The notes under the pieces were generated by a model that was not told where the DNA came from, did no database searches, and saw only the letters and a program-made list of their open reading frames with translations. Position numbers and translations under genes: made by a program. Below are positions 48,431 through 59,766 of a stretch of DNA of 64,000 nucleotides, in pieces (positions within the stretch are counted from its first letter, which is position 1; every line of letters starts with the position of its first letter). Source of the DNA: Otis tarda (taxonomy: Eukaryota; Chordata; Aves; Otidiformes; Otididae); NCBI GenBank assembly GCA_026413225.1, contig CM048557.1, positions 63,664,987-63,728,986 of the forward strand, read 5' to 3'.

Positions 48431-51400
48431 CTACTGTTGGATTCAAATGTGTTCTGTTGTCTTTATTCCTTCCAGTGCTACGGGACAGGTGGCTGAACAC
48501 GAACCACAAGCGTAAAACACTGATCACAAGAAAACTTGCATTCATACTATCTTATAGCAATAGTTGTTAGAACAATATTGTCTTTTAAGCTGTGGGCTTT
48601 AGATACAGAAGTTTAGGAAAAAGAATGAAGAAATACTGACATGAGTTTTTTTTCTTTTTCCACTGCCTTAAAATCTGCACTGTTTAGTTTCATCCACTAA
48701 ATAATAAAACAAGCTATTGATCAAACTGTGTACAAAGAGTTAAGTTGTATCTTTCTCTAGCTTTTGTCGCTTATTGCATGCTGATAAATGCATATGGAAG
48801 CATGCTCTTACTCTAACTGACAAGAAACAAGCTTTCTAGGAAAGTGTCTGTTGTGGGGAAGAAGAAATAGTTTTATAAGTAATGGAACTGCTGAAGTTTG
48901 GATTTCCAGTGGACATCTGATGACTGCTTTGATTTACACTGCGGGCTTAGTTTAATTAGATAGCTCAGTCCTCATTTGAAATCAGAATCCTCGTAGAAAA
49001 AAACCACGAGTTTGTATCCTGTTGGGTCACCTTCCAGCAACTTCTCACCTCCCAAATCTGCTTTGAAAATTGGCCAGCTGTGGTACTTTTTTCCCTATAC
49101 TGTTGAGTATCTACAGATTTTTGTGGAATGCATATAGGCATTGTATTTGCATGAGCTTTGCTTCCTTAGTAAACTAGACTAATTGCAGAATACTATTAAT
49201 TTCAAATGCTGTGAATTTTGCTTTACTGTGGTCCCAAGATGCTTCAACTGCTATGCAATATACAAGTATGAGAAAGTATTAGTTCATTTGTAGATCTGTA
49301 TTAACTTCAAGTAGCCTTAAATTACGTATAGAAGTGCAGCAAAAAAGTAGTCAGCATAGCTCTTGCTTCCTCTCTTCCTGCAGTTGTACAATGCCCAGTG
49401 AGGAAGTCTGAGCAGTTAAGCAATGTATCTGAGCAGTACTGCAGAACGCACTAGGAGGGGCGGGGACTACTCTTTAAAAGGAAGCTGTTATGCTATTTCA
49501 AATGCATTTATTTGGCACTGTACAGTGTTCCTCCTTCTGTTAACTGGAAGGATTTATGTGGAGCTAGTGCACAAGATCTTGTTTTTTACATAAGGTAAGA
49601 ACTCATGCTTTTATCCTAAGCAGATCTACAACTTGTGGAGATTGCTGTGAATTTTTTTTTTTCTTTTGTCCTACCAAGGCCTTTTTGTGCTCTGTTAGAG
49701 CTGTCAGAAATGTAGATAACCAGGATGTTAATTCTAAGGGCCACAAATCTGTGGTTTGTTCTGTAAGTTTCAAGATAATTATGAAGATGCCGAGACAAAA
49801 AAAAAAAAGAAAAACCCACTTGAAGAACAAGGATAAACTTAAAAGAAAGTACATGATGAAAACCTCAACAAATGTACCTAAATCACATCTCTTTGGCAAG
49901 ATTTTCATTCATCATTCTACTGATGTTTGTAACTGTTTATGATCTTTGCTGGGAAACAAAGGTTTATTATAAGGACTTAACTTGTTACCAAAGCAAAGCT
50001 CTGGTCCCTTGCTTCATAAAATGACTCACAAGTCTTCCTAATTCCTCTTTCTAAATAAAATAATTTTGAAGGGATTTAGAGCAAGCATTCCTCCTCTGCT
50101 GAAACAGCTGATGGAGTTTAATTGATAGACTTATGGCAATTCTAGCTTATGCCATGAACTGAAACCAGAAAGGTGTAATTGGAAGTCTTTTGATCAGCCC
50201 ATCCTAGCCAAATATTACTGAACTGACAACTAAATCCTCAATTGTAGATTGTGTTTGTAGCTCTTCCCATGAGACTGTTAGATCACAAGAGTGGACCGCA
50301 TACAGGAGAACTGCATAAACCTTTATAGGTACAAATAATCTTTAACAGTCTTTTGACATCTGTTTAGCCATGATTTCCATATAGACTGTCTAATTTGATT
50401 TGAATTTTTGCATGCTAATTAGTTTGAAGAAAGGGTCTTGTAGTTAAAAGCAAGTTCCTGCCCAAAAGCTTAAACCTGCAGTGCACTGGCAATTGTCCCC
50501 TCCTCCATCTTACATTTTTTTATGCTTTGTAATAAAGCCTTCCTTGTGCTTTAACCTTAGTCTGTGAAGACCTGTTGGATATAGAAACACTTGTTTTTCC
50601 TTTTCTGAAGGATTTTCTTATTGCTCCTTTAATTGTCAAATATTTATTACACTCTTTATTATTGACTTAACTGAATGCTCTGGCTTTATACAAGTGAGCT
50701 ATTCTGACCGTGGGCAATAAGTTTTCCAGATGGCATGGCAAATATTTAATTTACAGATGATGTGGTTTTAGTACAGAATATAGCAGCCCTTTCTGAGTAT
50801 GGCTGGTATGCTTGCTTTTACTTAGCTCTGATGTTCTGACCCTCCTTCCCCCTTCTGGGGCTAATACTTTTTCTATCCTCACAACTACTGAATATCAATC
50901 ACATACAGAGAGAAATTTTCTTTTTTAACTACATTTTTGGGTATGAGAAAGGATTCTAAATCTGCTAAGAATCTGTGGAGTTTGGTTTTTTTTCCTCCCT
51001 AAGTGCATGTACATTGCAGCAATTTGTAGGGGAGACAACTTGTTTTCTTAATGTTAGGAGGAAAGTAACAAACTTCCTTTATGCTGCCATAAAAATCAGT
51101 GAAAGGCTGTTGCTTAAATAGACGCTTTATAATGAAATTCAGTGAAATTTAAACAACAGCAGACTCAACAAGAGAATCTTTATTTCTTGTGGATATTACT
51201 CGTTAGTTCAACAGAACTAAAGCCATTTGTTCTACTCTAGAAAACCCTACAAATTAATGAGATAAAACAGCAAGTCTGCAATAGGTGAAATTCCCTACAA
51301 CTAGATTCTAATCAGTCTTTCCTGAGTGGGAAAGCAATGATTTCCTGATTGTGTACAAGTGGCCACGTTGGCCTGCCAGCCACCTCGCGCTTTCCTGTGT

Positions 51401-52225
51401 GCAGCCTTCCCATGTGCTACAAGTCATTTTTCCTCACTGTCATGGACACTTACTTCTCATGTACTCTTCAGCTTTCTGCCTTCAGGTAGCTCCAAAGACT
51501 AGCATCCTGCCAGACTTTACAGCCGTACTTCATGCTCGGTGATACGCCGCAGCGCAAGGGTCCTTCACCTCACAACAGAGAGCATACGTGTGCCAAACTG
51601 GTTTCCTTCACACGGTCATCCTCTGCATAGTCGGGTATCTCCATTGTGTTAAACACTGTGGCTGGTCTGAAATGTGCAGAGTAAGACTGTAGATGATGAG
51701 AAATAGGAAGAATGTCACGAGCACTGTAGAAAGAAAATGGGGGGAGGAACTTGTGTGCAGCAGAGGTAAGATGTTAGCATATGCAGGAGAAAAGGGTTGT
51801 GGGAATGGGTAAGGATAGGACGTAAGGGATTAACAGAGGTGCTGAGGAAGAAATTGAGGGTTGCAAACAAGGCGTGAGCTGTAAGTCCTTTGCCATTTTC
51901 AGAACATCCTTGAGGTTAGGAACAAAATTAATTCAATCTCTATAGTCTTTTAATAACTTTTTAAATTCCTTTTTTTTGGTGTTTTTTTTTTTTTTTTTTG
52001 CCCTAGCTGATACGCAGTTATGTCTGGATATAGCTGATATTCAAAAAGGACCTAGTTAAGAGTTTCGCAAAGTTGGAGAGTGGGGAGCTATTTTGGCTTA
52101 GAGTTGTGATCATCTGTTATGGTAGCTAGAGAACAGTCCTGTACTAATTCTAATGCAGTCTGATTCCAGGCAGTCTCAGACTTGAGTTTGCAGATGCATT
52201 CAGCAGTTAATCTTCTCAGAATCTT

Positions 52226-52254
52226 TAAAAAAAAAAAAAATAAAAAAAAAAAAA
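52226..52254. repeat. Poly-A tract interrupted by one T
   Basis: Two A runs of about 14 and 13 bases separated by a single T. It may be the tail of a decayed or processed insert, but no body is recognisable upstream. Confidence 0.85.
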
Positions 52255-52539
52255 TCCACCAACCCCCAACAAAGTTTATTTTCTAAAAGTTCCTTTTAAA
52301 TGTGTAAGGCTAATTTGACGTGATAGCTTAGCAAGCATAAGCAGAAAGTACATTCTGCTTCCATATCAGTTAGACAAAAAATGCCCCTGAATTATTTAAT
52401 CCATCACATTTGATCATCTCTCCTGGTGTGCCAGTAGCCATATTTGGATAATTCCTGCTGTAGTGAATTCAGTCCTCGTGGCTGATCGAGTCCACAGCTG
52501 CCTTGGGAAGATGGCCAAAAAAACACCTGTCATGAAGAG

Positions 52540-52860
52540 TTACTTTGCAATTGCTAATCTCACGCTGTTAAGCAAAGGGATGTAATCATGTTTGCCTTGT
52601 ACAGAATGATTAAATTTCAAACCATGATAACCCGGACTTCTAACCTGCAAAGATTTTTAAACTGAAAATTTAGAGAGGTTACTACTGTACACAGCACATT
52701 ATTCACTTTTCTGATTGACTTTACAGCATTATTCATGCTGTAATGGCTATTAATTGCTTAGCAGTTATTGCTGTGGACTACAGTGGATCAGCTGCAGACA
52801 CTGAAACTATAAATTAAATAAAGCTGTTACTCAAATTGATGCTGCTTTAAGAATATTTTC
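52540..52860. other. Possible conserved non-coding element
   Basis: Compositionally varied, low-redundancy sequence with homeodomain-like cores and octamer-like words (for example 'ggctattaattgcttag', 'agcattattcatgctg', 'gatgtaatcatg'). There are no homopolymers or repeats, unlike its surroundings. This texture is often seen in deeply conserved enhancers. It is only an impression from composition, and conservation cannot be tested here. Confidence 0.25.
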
Positions 52861-53526
52861 TCTGGGCTGATGCTTATAGGACATAGTGCTGTCTCATAAT
52901 TTTTGATAAGGTTTCAAGGAGTAAAAGTTGCCGGCATATTTAAGACAATGGTAAAAACACAAAGTCAACCAGTTTAGCATTCAGATTGATTACATACCAA
53001 TGCTAATTAGCACTGCATTCTGCTTGCCTTGCAGCAGCAGTTCTGTTCTTTCCTGATGCACTGGCCTTGTGACAGTACTGGGACTGTGTCTAGACTTCAG
53101 GCTGACTAACCTCACTAATATGTAATTGAAAGAAAAATAAAAAATTCTTATGGTCAGGTTTGGCTCTTTTCACTGAGAGGCATGTCCAGGCATCTCTTTT
53201 AAACATCTGGTTGCTGAGATTTCTTTCTTGTCAATGCAAATAAATGTCTATTTCAGAATTCATACACAGGACACTTCAGTAATTATGTAAACACTGTATC
53301 TATGATGCAGTACTTCTGAAATACGTATCTGCTCTGATGGCCTAGTGCTTCTCTCTCCCCTGAACTTGGACTTTCAGGAGGCTCGTCTTCTGTAAGTCAT
53401 CTTCCTGTCAAACACTTTCAATTGGAGTTAGAAGACCAGAGCTTGAAGCAAAGATAGAAATGGTACCAACAAAAAAGTGTACAGCATATGGAATCTGACA
53501 AATAAATCCATGCTCTTTAGAAATTA

Positions 53527-53548
53527 CCCCCCCCCCCCCCAAAAAAAA
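53527..53548 (+). repeat. C14 tract followed by A8
   Basis: Fourteen C residues, then eight A residues. The complementary G14 run could stack in a quadruplex and is a likely sequencing and length-variation hotspot. Confidence 0.9.
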
Positions 53549-54338
53549 GTCAATAGGTAGCAGATTTGAGCTGCTTCATGATGCACGTCTGTGCTGTATT
53601 CAGGAACCCCCCACATGAATGCATTGTCTTAATATTGAGGTTCTTGGGAAAAGCCAGGAAGGGTCACGGCTCAAGCTCGGCTATCCTGTTTACTCTCTGT
53701 ACAGATGCAAAAAGAGCTGAGAGTGCTATAAGGTGAACCTTCCCTGGTGCACTTTGGGTGCCCTCGGCTACCACTTCGACACAAGCCTGCTGTTGCATCC
53801 AGTTTGATGGTTCTGCTTCAGGGAGGAATAAGGAATTCTTGCTACCAACCAAATTGCCAATTAAAACCCAAATCTCAATATGTACCCCCCTAGCATGGGT
53901 GTTCATAAAGAAAGGATGACTAGGAAAACAGAAATACTTGTTTGCAGTCTATTTTCCCTACTTGAATTATGCCTGGAGCGTCCACACAGCCCTTTAGGGA
54001 CAGTTACATAGAACACTTGGGGAGAATGAGGAGGAGCCCACAGTCAGTGGCCTAATTTTCTGCTTTCAACAGGATCAAATAACAAATCTTAAACTGGCAC
54101 TCTGTGCAGGTCATGAGAAAATGTGAGTGGAGTGGTGTTACTTACCAACAGCAGCATTATTAAAATTAAGAATTCCCACAGCAGAGAGATGACAGGGACA
54201 GCTCTTTCACTGCAGGATGCGGAAAGTTAGCTTAGCTCTGAAGTCAGAAGCTGTTAACTCTGAGCTGACCTCTAAAAAATGGTGTCCTTACTGGCAACTT
54301 GACTTTGCAATCGGAGCACCCTTTTTTTGTACTATATA

Positions 54339-54358
54339 ATTAGACTATATGGTCTAAT
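54339..54358. repeat. Inverted repeat, 7-bp arms
   Basis: ATTAGAC, then TATATG, then GTCTAAT. The arms are perfectly complementary, in intergenic DNA. It is short and may be chance. Confidence 0.75.
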
Positions 54359-57300
54359 CAACATTTGATTTTGGTTTACTAAGTGCTTATTCAGCACTAA
54401 GTAGCAATTAAGCATTAAAGTACCTTCAGTAAATCCAGGAACTTGATAATCATCAGTCATAATAAATTTGCCTTATTTCTACGTTTTGTGTCAAGCTCTG
54501 CAGATAGAATTGCAAAAAGTGATGGAGAGAAGTTTGCCAACTCTCCCCTTGCAACAAACAGATGAGAATTGAAAATGAGCTGTAACTTTTAAAGATCTTC
54601 AAAATACACTCCTCCTTCTCCAGCAAATCACATTACCTTCTGCTACTTCAGCTGCAGGAATTTGCTGATGGAATTATCTTCATTGATTCCTGGTATGTAA
54701 CACTTAACCTACAGGCACATACATGTTAAAAGTAAAAACTGTAAAAGTTGGTATAGGTGGCCAAAACATACTGCCACATAAATAACCTTGACATTCTAGG
54801 TAAGACAGCCAAGTAGTTAGGGTGCAACTGCTTGATTTGATAGACCTTACCTGAATCATTCCAGGTAACTGGAATGATTGCTGCAACAAGCAACATTCAG
54901 AATTATCAAACCCTACAAACATTATTTATGAAAGGGCATCTTAGAAAAAGTAATTTCAGCTACATTTAGATACTCTCATTTCTTTCTCTGCTTTGAATGC
55001 TATACACAACATGACTCCAAAAAGAATTATGCTTTCATTCCCCCTCCCTTTTTTTAACTTTACTTTCCTGGGGGGGAGGAAACACACTTCTCATTGACCT
55101 GCATTTCATGCAATGCAACCCAAGCAGAAAAAAAAAAAAGCAAGATGCAAAAAAATATTTGTTGCTGTGTTACGGTAGCACCCAGAAGTTGCTGGCTATA
55201 CTCAGAGACAGTTGTGTCAGAACATGTTGCGGCATTATGAAAACAGCAAAAAATTCTTGTTCTAGAGAGCTTGCTGTTTTGAGTACTTTATCTTAGTCCT
55301 AGAGCGCATGACACTGAAACTCGGTTTGTTTAGGCTACTTCACTTTCTTTCAAGCTAGGGATCGTAAAGATTCCTTTCTAAAAATGTATTTTAAGTTCTG
55401 TCTGTAAAGTAACCGTCAAGCGTTACAGACGATCTCTGGAGCAACTGCCATGCAATAACTGTGGTGAACTTTACAGATGCATTTCTACTTAATATACACT
55501 GTGACTCAGCAGCGTTGGTGTGCTATTGCAAAAATTGTACTTTCTGTTAATATGGCTAGATTCATCTGGGAGTACTGAATACCAAATGTGTGTCTGTAGA
55601 AGTCTGTCATTTCAGTTGAGCTTGCAGCTGTTTTTACTACATGAACAATGAACAGAAGGTATTTGTTGAATCTCTGGTAATTCTAACCGCCCCAGGAAAC
55701 TCGGACGAAAAAGAACCAGCTGAAAATGTTTCTCATTGCAATATTGACATTTACGATACAGCCCTAAGTATTATAATGTATATTGTGTCAAATTCAATAT
55801 TGTCTCCAGTGAAATAATATATATATATTGTTTTGAAATTTCCAGAACAGCTCTCATCAGTTTGGGCAGTGATTAGTCCTGGGTGATAGATTGCAGTGAG
55901 ACCAGGCTTCGTAGCAATGATGGAAGGTATTCACTGTGAAAACAATACGCACATAATTTCGGTCTTTGTGCTCTGATGTCATGTGCTTAGATATTTTTCT
56001 AGCTTCAATGTACCATGCAGGAAACAAAAAATGGCCCCCAAAAATAATTTTAATAAGGAAAAATAAACAAAAAGCTGCACTTTTTCATGGCAGTTGGTGA
56101 ATTGGTCTGTCTGTGATACCTGCTTGGCTAAGAGGCTTCTGTGAGCCCTGCACCTGTGATTCCTCACAAATACAAATAGGTGTATTAATATCTTGTCCTA
56201 ATAAGCTATTTGGAGAGCACATTTTAAGCTGAGATATAGGTGAATCATCAGTGCATCTGTGAAAAACACATCAAATTGACCGTCTCATGGTATTGCAGAG
56301 TGATCAGAGAGAAGTGTATTCTCTGCTCACAGAAATATTGTCATGCTGGTAGGTACATAAATAGCTGCAGTAATGAATGTAACAGTAGTTACACTAGAGT
56401 ATGTAGAATCAAGCAAGATTTTCCACACTACTAGTGGCAGGCAACTGAACTTGCCAGTACTTTTAAGTATGTTTTGATTTACATTCTGCTTTTGTTACAT
56501 GTCAGAGTTAAGGCGGCCATTAAACTGAGGTACAGGTTGTATTTTTTATAATGTTCTGTGGTTATTACCCGTGCAACTGGACCACATTATTGCATTTAGA
56601 TACAGCTCTTTTATCTTGCTAGAAAAATATACAGTCAGCTCACATGTTTATATTTTAATTTAAAAAAATTGCAGTGGAAACTAAGAGGATGAAAATATTT
56701 CCATGTTTAAAAATACTTCTTGAAATAATGTACTTACTCATCTATAACACTGGTAATATTATTTACTGCAACTTACACCATTTATCAGAAAAGACTACAA
56801 GTCTGATTTTAGCCGGTACAAAAATAAAGGTACAAATTACTTTTGTCATGGAATAACATCCATCTAAGATTATGAACTAGTGCAGTACTCTGCAATTGGG
56901 GCCAAGCAAACCTCCAATGCTGAACAGTTAAGAAGAGAACAAGGAATTTTGAATTCTAACACTTTGGGCAATATTAAATAAAAAGTTAAAAGAAGCAAAT
57001 GTTAAGTATGCTATCCTTCTAATAACCTGTGCTAGCCTATTAAATGGCAAGCAAAAAAAAATAAAAAGAAGGAAAAAATACTATTTGGAACTTGAATTAG
57101 GAAAAAAGGCATCTGGAAAAATTTAACAGCCAGCTGAAGGAAATAAAATTAACCTTCCTGGTCTGTTGTTGTTCTTGTTTGGATCCCTCTCAGAAAACAA
57201 TCCCTTCTGTTCCCGCTGTCCTGGAGAACAGCCGCTGTACGGGCACCCCAGGACAGCTCCGCAAACACCCCCAGCAGCTGATGGATTTGTGCAGCTCCTT

Positions 57301-57872
57301 CTGTAACCGCGTTACTCTGGCATTTCCCTGCTCCTCGACAGGTATTATTTTTAGACACTGTTAGCTACTGCTACAAAGCTGTACAGGAAAATTCTGCCCC
57401 TAATCCAGTTGACCGAATCGGACCTTATGTGCCACGGGGTCTCGTTACAGAAGCAGTGCACTCCTCGTCAGAGACATAAAAATCAAGAACTGGGCCGGTT
57501 TTAATTATTAAAGGCCATATTCTCCGCTTGCTTGCTAGCCTGTTGCGTGACTCTCCTGAACGCTGCTCGAACATGAGATCATTTTCTTTTCGAGGCCTCG
57601 GGCACGGTGCCAGGGAACCAGAGCCATCTCTGCGAGCGGGCTCAACGCCAGCCGGGAGGCCCCGCTCGCCCCCGGCAGCCCGGGCTCCGTCGGAAGCTGC
57701 AGGCCGCGACCTTACACCCACGCCGGGCCTGTGGCCTAGCAGAGCCCCGCAAGCCCCTCCGCGATTTCATCACGCAGCGCCACCAGCTCCTTCCCCTTTA
57801 AGAACCCGTAATGGCGCCCGGCTCCCCTAGCTATGGCTGCCAGCGCTGCCCAGCGCGGAAAGCCCCGCCTCT

Positions 57873-57886
57873 GGTGCCATGGCAAC
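57873..57886. promoter_or_regulatory. RFX-type X-box
   Basis: GGTGCCATGGCAAC fits the RFX half-site pair GTNRCC ... RGYAAC with a near-palindromic core. It lies about 150 bp upstream of the likely transcription start of the second island. Confidence 0.6.
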
Positions 57887-58029
57887 GGGGCGGAGCTTCC
57901 GTCAGCCGCGCGCCGCCGGCGGGAGCCAATAAAGTTGTGACGATTGAAGATCAGACGGTCACGCCCCCTCTGCCGCTTCCGCCAATCCCCTTCCTCTGCG
58001 TCGCTTCCTCTTCCCGCCGCCAAGCAGGG

Positions 58030-58157
58030 AAGATGGCTGCCGGCGAAGCGGCCGGAGCAAGCCAATGGAGCGGCTGAGGAGGGCTCCGGGGGCGGGGCCT
58101 GCGCACGCGGCTGTCGGCCGGCGGCGGGGCGGGAGCGGGCGGTTCTGAGGGGCTGAG
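58030..58157 (+). other. Candidate non-coding first exon after the second island
   Basis: The right edge is a consensus donor (CTGAG|GTGAGG). The left edge is unknown and placed near the YY1-like motif, which commonly straddles the start of transcription. It contains an ATG at 58,033 that opens a 14-codon frame (MAAGEAAGASQWSG) ending at 58,077. This would be an upstream open frame if transcription starts before it. No longer coding frame crosses the donor convincingly. Confidence 0.45.
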
Positions 58158-58437
58158 GTGAGGAACCCCTGGGGCGGCCGCGCCGGGGTGAGGGCAGGGG
58201 CCACCGTGGGGGTGGGGTGGGAGGGTCCTCTGGGACGAGGGGACCCGGCCGGGGTAAGGGCTGCTGCGGGGGTCGGCAGGTTCCCTGGGCCGGGGGGGCA
58301 GCCGTGGGCCGGGCAGTGATCGCCGTGTGGGCGTTGCCGTGGAGAGGGCGGGGAAGGGGGTGCCCTGAGGGGGGTCGCCGGTTGATGGCGGGGGGGGGGC
58401 TCCTGTGCGTTTGGCAGGGGTTACTCCTGTGGGGTAT

Positions 58438-58464
58438 GGGGCGGGGGGAGGGGGGGGATAGGGG
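58438..58464 (+). other. Dense G-quadruplex motif
   Basis: Four G runs (4, 6, 8 and 4 bases) separated by 1-3 bases meet the usual quadruplex pattern. It lies about 280 bp after the likely first-exon donor, in the first intron of the second gene, where such motifs can influence transcription. Confidence 0.7.
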
Positions 58465-58614
58465 TTGCCCGGGGCGAGTGGTTTGGGCTGGGAGAGCAGG
58501 CTCCCCGGCGGGTTGGACACTTCAGGGTGCGTGTGGTGCCCTGTGCGGTGGGGAGGAGACGGGGGGGCTCCTGCAGTTTCGTTCCCTCACCGCTGTCTTT
58601 CCTTTTTGCGTTAG

Positions 58615-58688
58615 GCTAAACTGAAGCACCCTTGCTTTGCTGATAGTGATGCTGGTGAAGCGTGAATAGGAAACACTCGACCTACACT
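58615..58688 (+). other. Candidate 5' untranslated exon 2
   Basis: A strong acceptor (TTTCCTTTTTGCGTTAG) and a strong donor (ACT|GTGAGTTT) bound 74 bp with no sustained open frame. It carries a six-codon upstream frame, MLVKRE, at 58,649-58,669. Together with the island exon it suggests a spliced 5' leader of a + strand gene. Confidence 0.45.
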
Positions 58689-59500
58689 GTGAGTTTACCC
58701 CGTCACTCAGCGAAGCCTGGAAGCTTGGGAAGAGCTGGCTGTGCTCTCCAGGCCCTCTGAACAGGGGGCAGAGGGCTGGTGCAGGGTTGACGCTGGCTTG
58801 GTCACCCTTTCCAGCTTTGATGCTGCGTCTGGGAGAGAGTGGCCTAGGATTGAGCCTGGCATGAGGACTGGGTCGGTGTATCGCTAATTTGGGCAGGCAC
58901 ATCTGATTAGACTTGTGACTGGCCACTTATGGGCTGTCGGGGTTAAAGTTGAGACCTGTATTGCAGATAAAACGTGTTTATTAAGAAGTTACACTGGTAA
59001 GTACTAGCAGACCTCACCTAAGTTTGGTGAAGATGGAGATCTTTCTTAATAATAGTAAGAGTCTGAAACAAATAATCTAGAGAAGTCAAAAGAAGAAGAA
59101 ATAAATGCTTTGATATCTTGAAAAGAAACTATAAAAATATTTTTAAAGAACAAAAAAATATTTAGAGAATTTACTGCCAAAGCTGTGATAATTATATCCT
59201 TTAATGATGTTTTATGTAACCAACAGGCATTTCAAAATGTGCTGTGTTTGAGAACTAGCTTTTCCCCATTGGATACAAGGAGTGGAATTGTTAATACTGT
59301 GTTATATTAAGGACTCATGTTGTTTATAATTGTATAATTCCGAAGTAATTTTCTATAGAAGTGTATTGTATATTTGAAAGAATGCAGAAACACAAGGACT
59401 TATCTTACTGTGTTCTGAGTCTGTAAAAACTTTGTTCTCACAACTAAGCTATGTTAATGCCTTTTATTTCCTAATATTTTTAATGGGTTTCCTGTTTCAG

Positions 59501-59544
59501 AGCAATCATCAGATTCAGTGAAGTGTGTGTGCAGAGCAGCTCCT
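59501..59544 (+). other. Candidate 5' untranslated exon 3
   Basis: A strong acceptor (TTTCCTGTTTCAG) precedes 44 bp ending at a CCT|GTAAGA donor. Two further consensus donors, CAG|GTGAGC, lie downstream at 59,733 and 59,762 on the tandem duplication, so a longer exon is possible. There is no clear coding frame. Splice sites alone support it. Confidence 0.3.
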
Positions 59545-59707
59545 GTAAGATAACTGTCACTGTCAACAGAGTGGCTGAAAAAGTTTCTGTTCACGTGTAT
59601 CCCAAGGATTGCTTTCTAGGTGCTAATTTTACATAATGCTTGTCTAAAGTTTACATGTTGGTTTCTGTTTGTTTAGAGTTAAAGACTACAGTAGCTATTT
59701 GCATTTT

Positions 59708-59766
59708 CCTCTATATATCTTTTTATGGGCAGGTGAGCCTCTATATATCTTTTTAGGGCAGGTGAG
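59708..59766 (+). repeat. Tandem duplication of about 30 bp
   Basis: Unit 1 (59,708-59,737, 30 bp) and unit 2 (59,738-59,766, 29 bp) are identical except for one missing base. Each ends in GGGCAGGTGAG, so each carries a consensus 5' splice site. The near-identity suggests a recent event. Confidence 0.9.

Larger units (their letters stand above)
48431..57429. other. Intergenic stretch between SGPP1 and the second CpG island
   Basis: AT-rich with frequent homopolymers. Open frames are all about 85 codons or shorter and overlap low-complexity sequence. I see no exon, RNA gene or young transposon. Simple repeats at 52,226-52,254 (A-rich) and 53,527-53,548 (C14 then A8) are listed separately, as is a possible conserved element at 52,540-52,860. 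Confidence 0.5.
57430..58620 (+). promoter_or_regulatory. Second CpG-island promoter, probably of WDR89
   Basis: GC and CpG content jump here, out of AT-rich flanks. Motifs include an RFX X-box (57,873-57,886), CCAAT boxes at 57,926-57,930, 57,982-57,986 and 58,062-58,066, a YY1-like AAGATGGCTGC at 58,030-58,040 and an NRF1-like TGCGCACGCGG at 58,100-58,110. A consensus donor, GAG|GTGAGG, follows at 58,157/58,158. This is a TATA-less promoter whose first exon lies on the + strand. WDR89 is the usual next gene beyond SGPP1 in vertebrates and reads in the same direction, but its WD40 coding exon is not within this window, so the assignment is positional only. Confidence 0.75.

Noticed and set aside
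57951-58520. A 189-codon minus-strand frame across the second CpG island
   Set aside because: Proline-rich translation of GC-rich promoter DNA, with no domain and no splice context.
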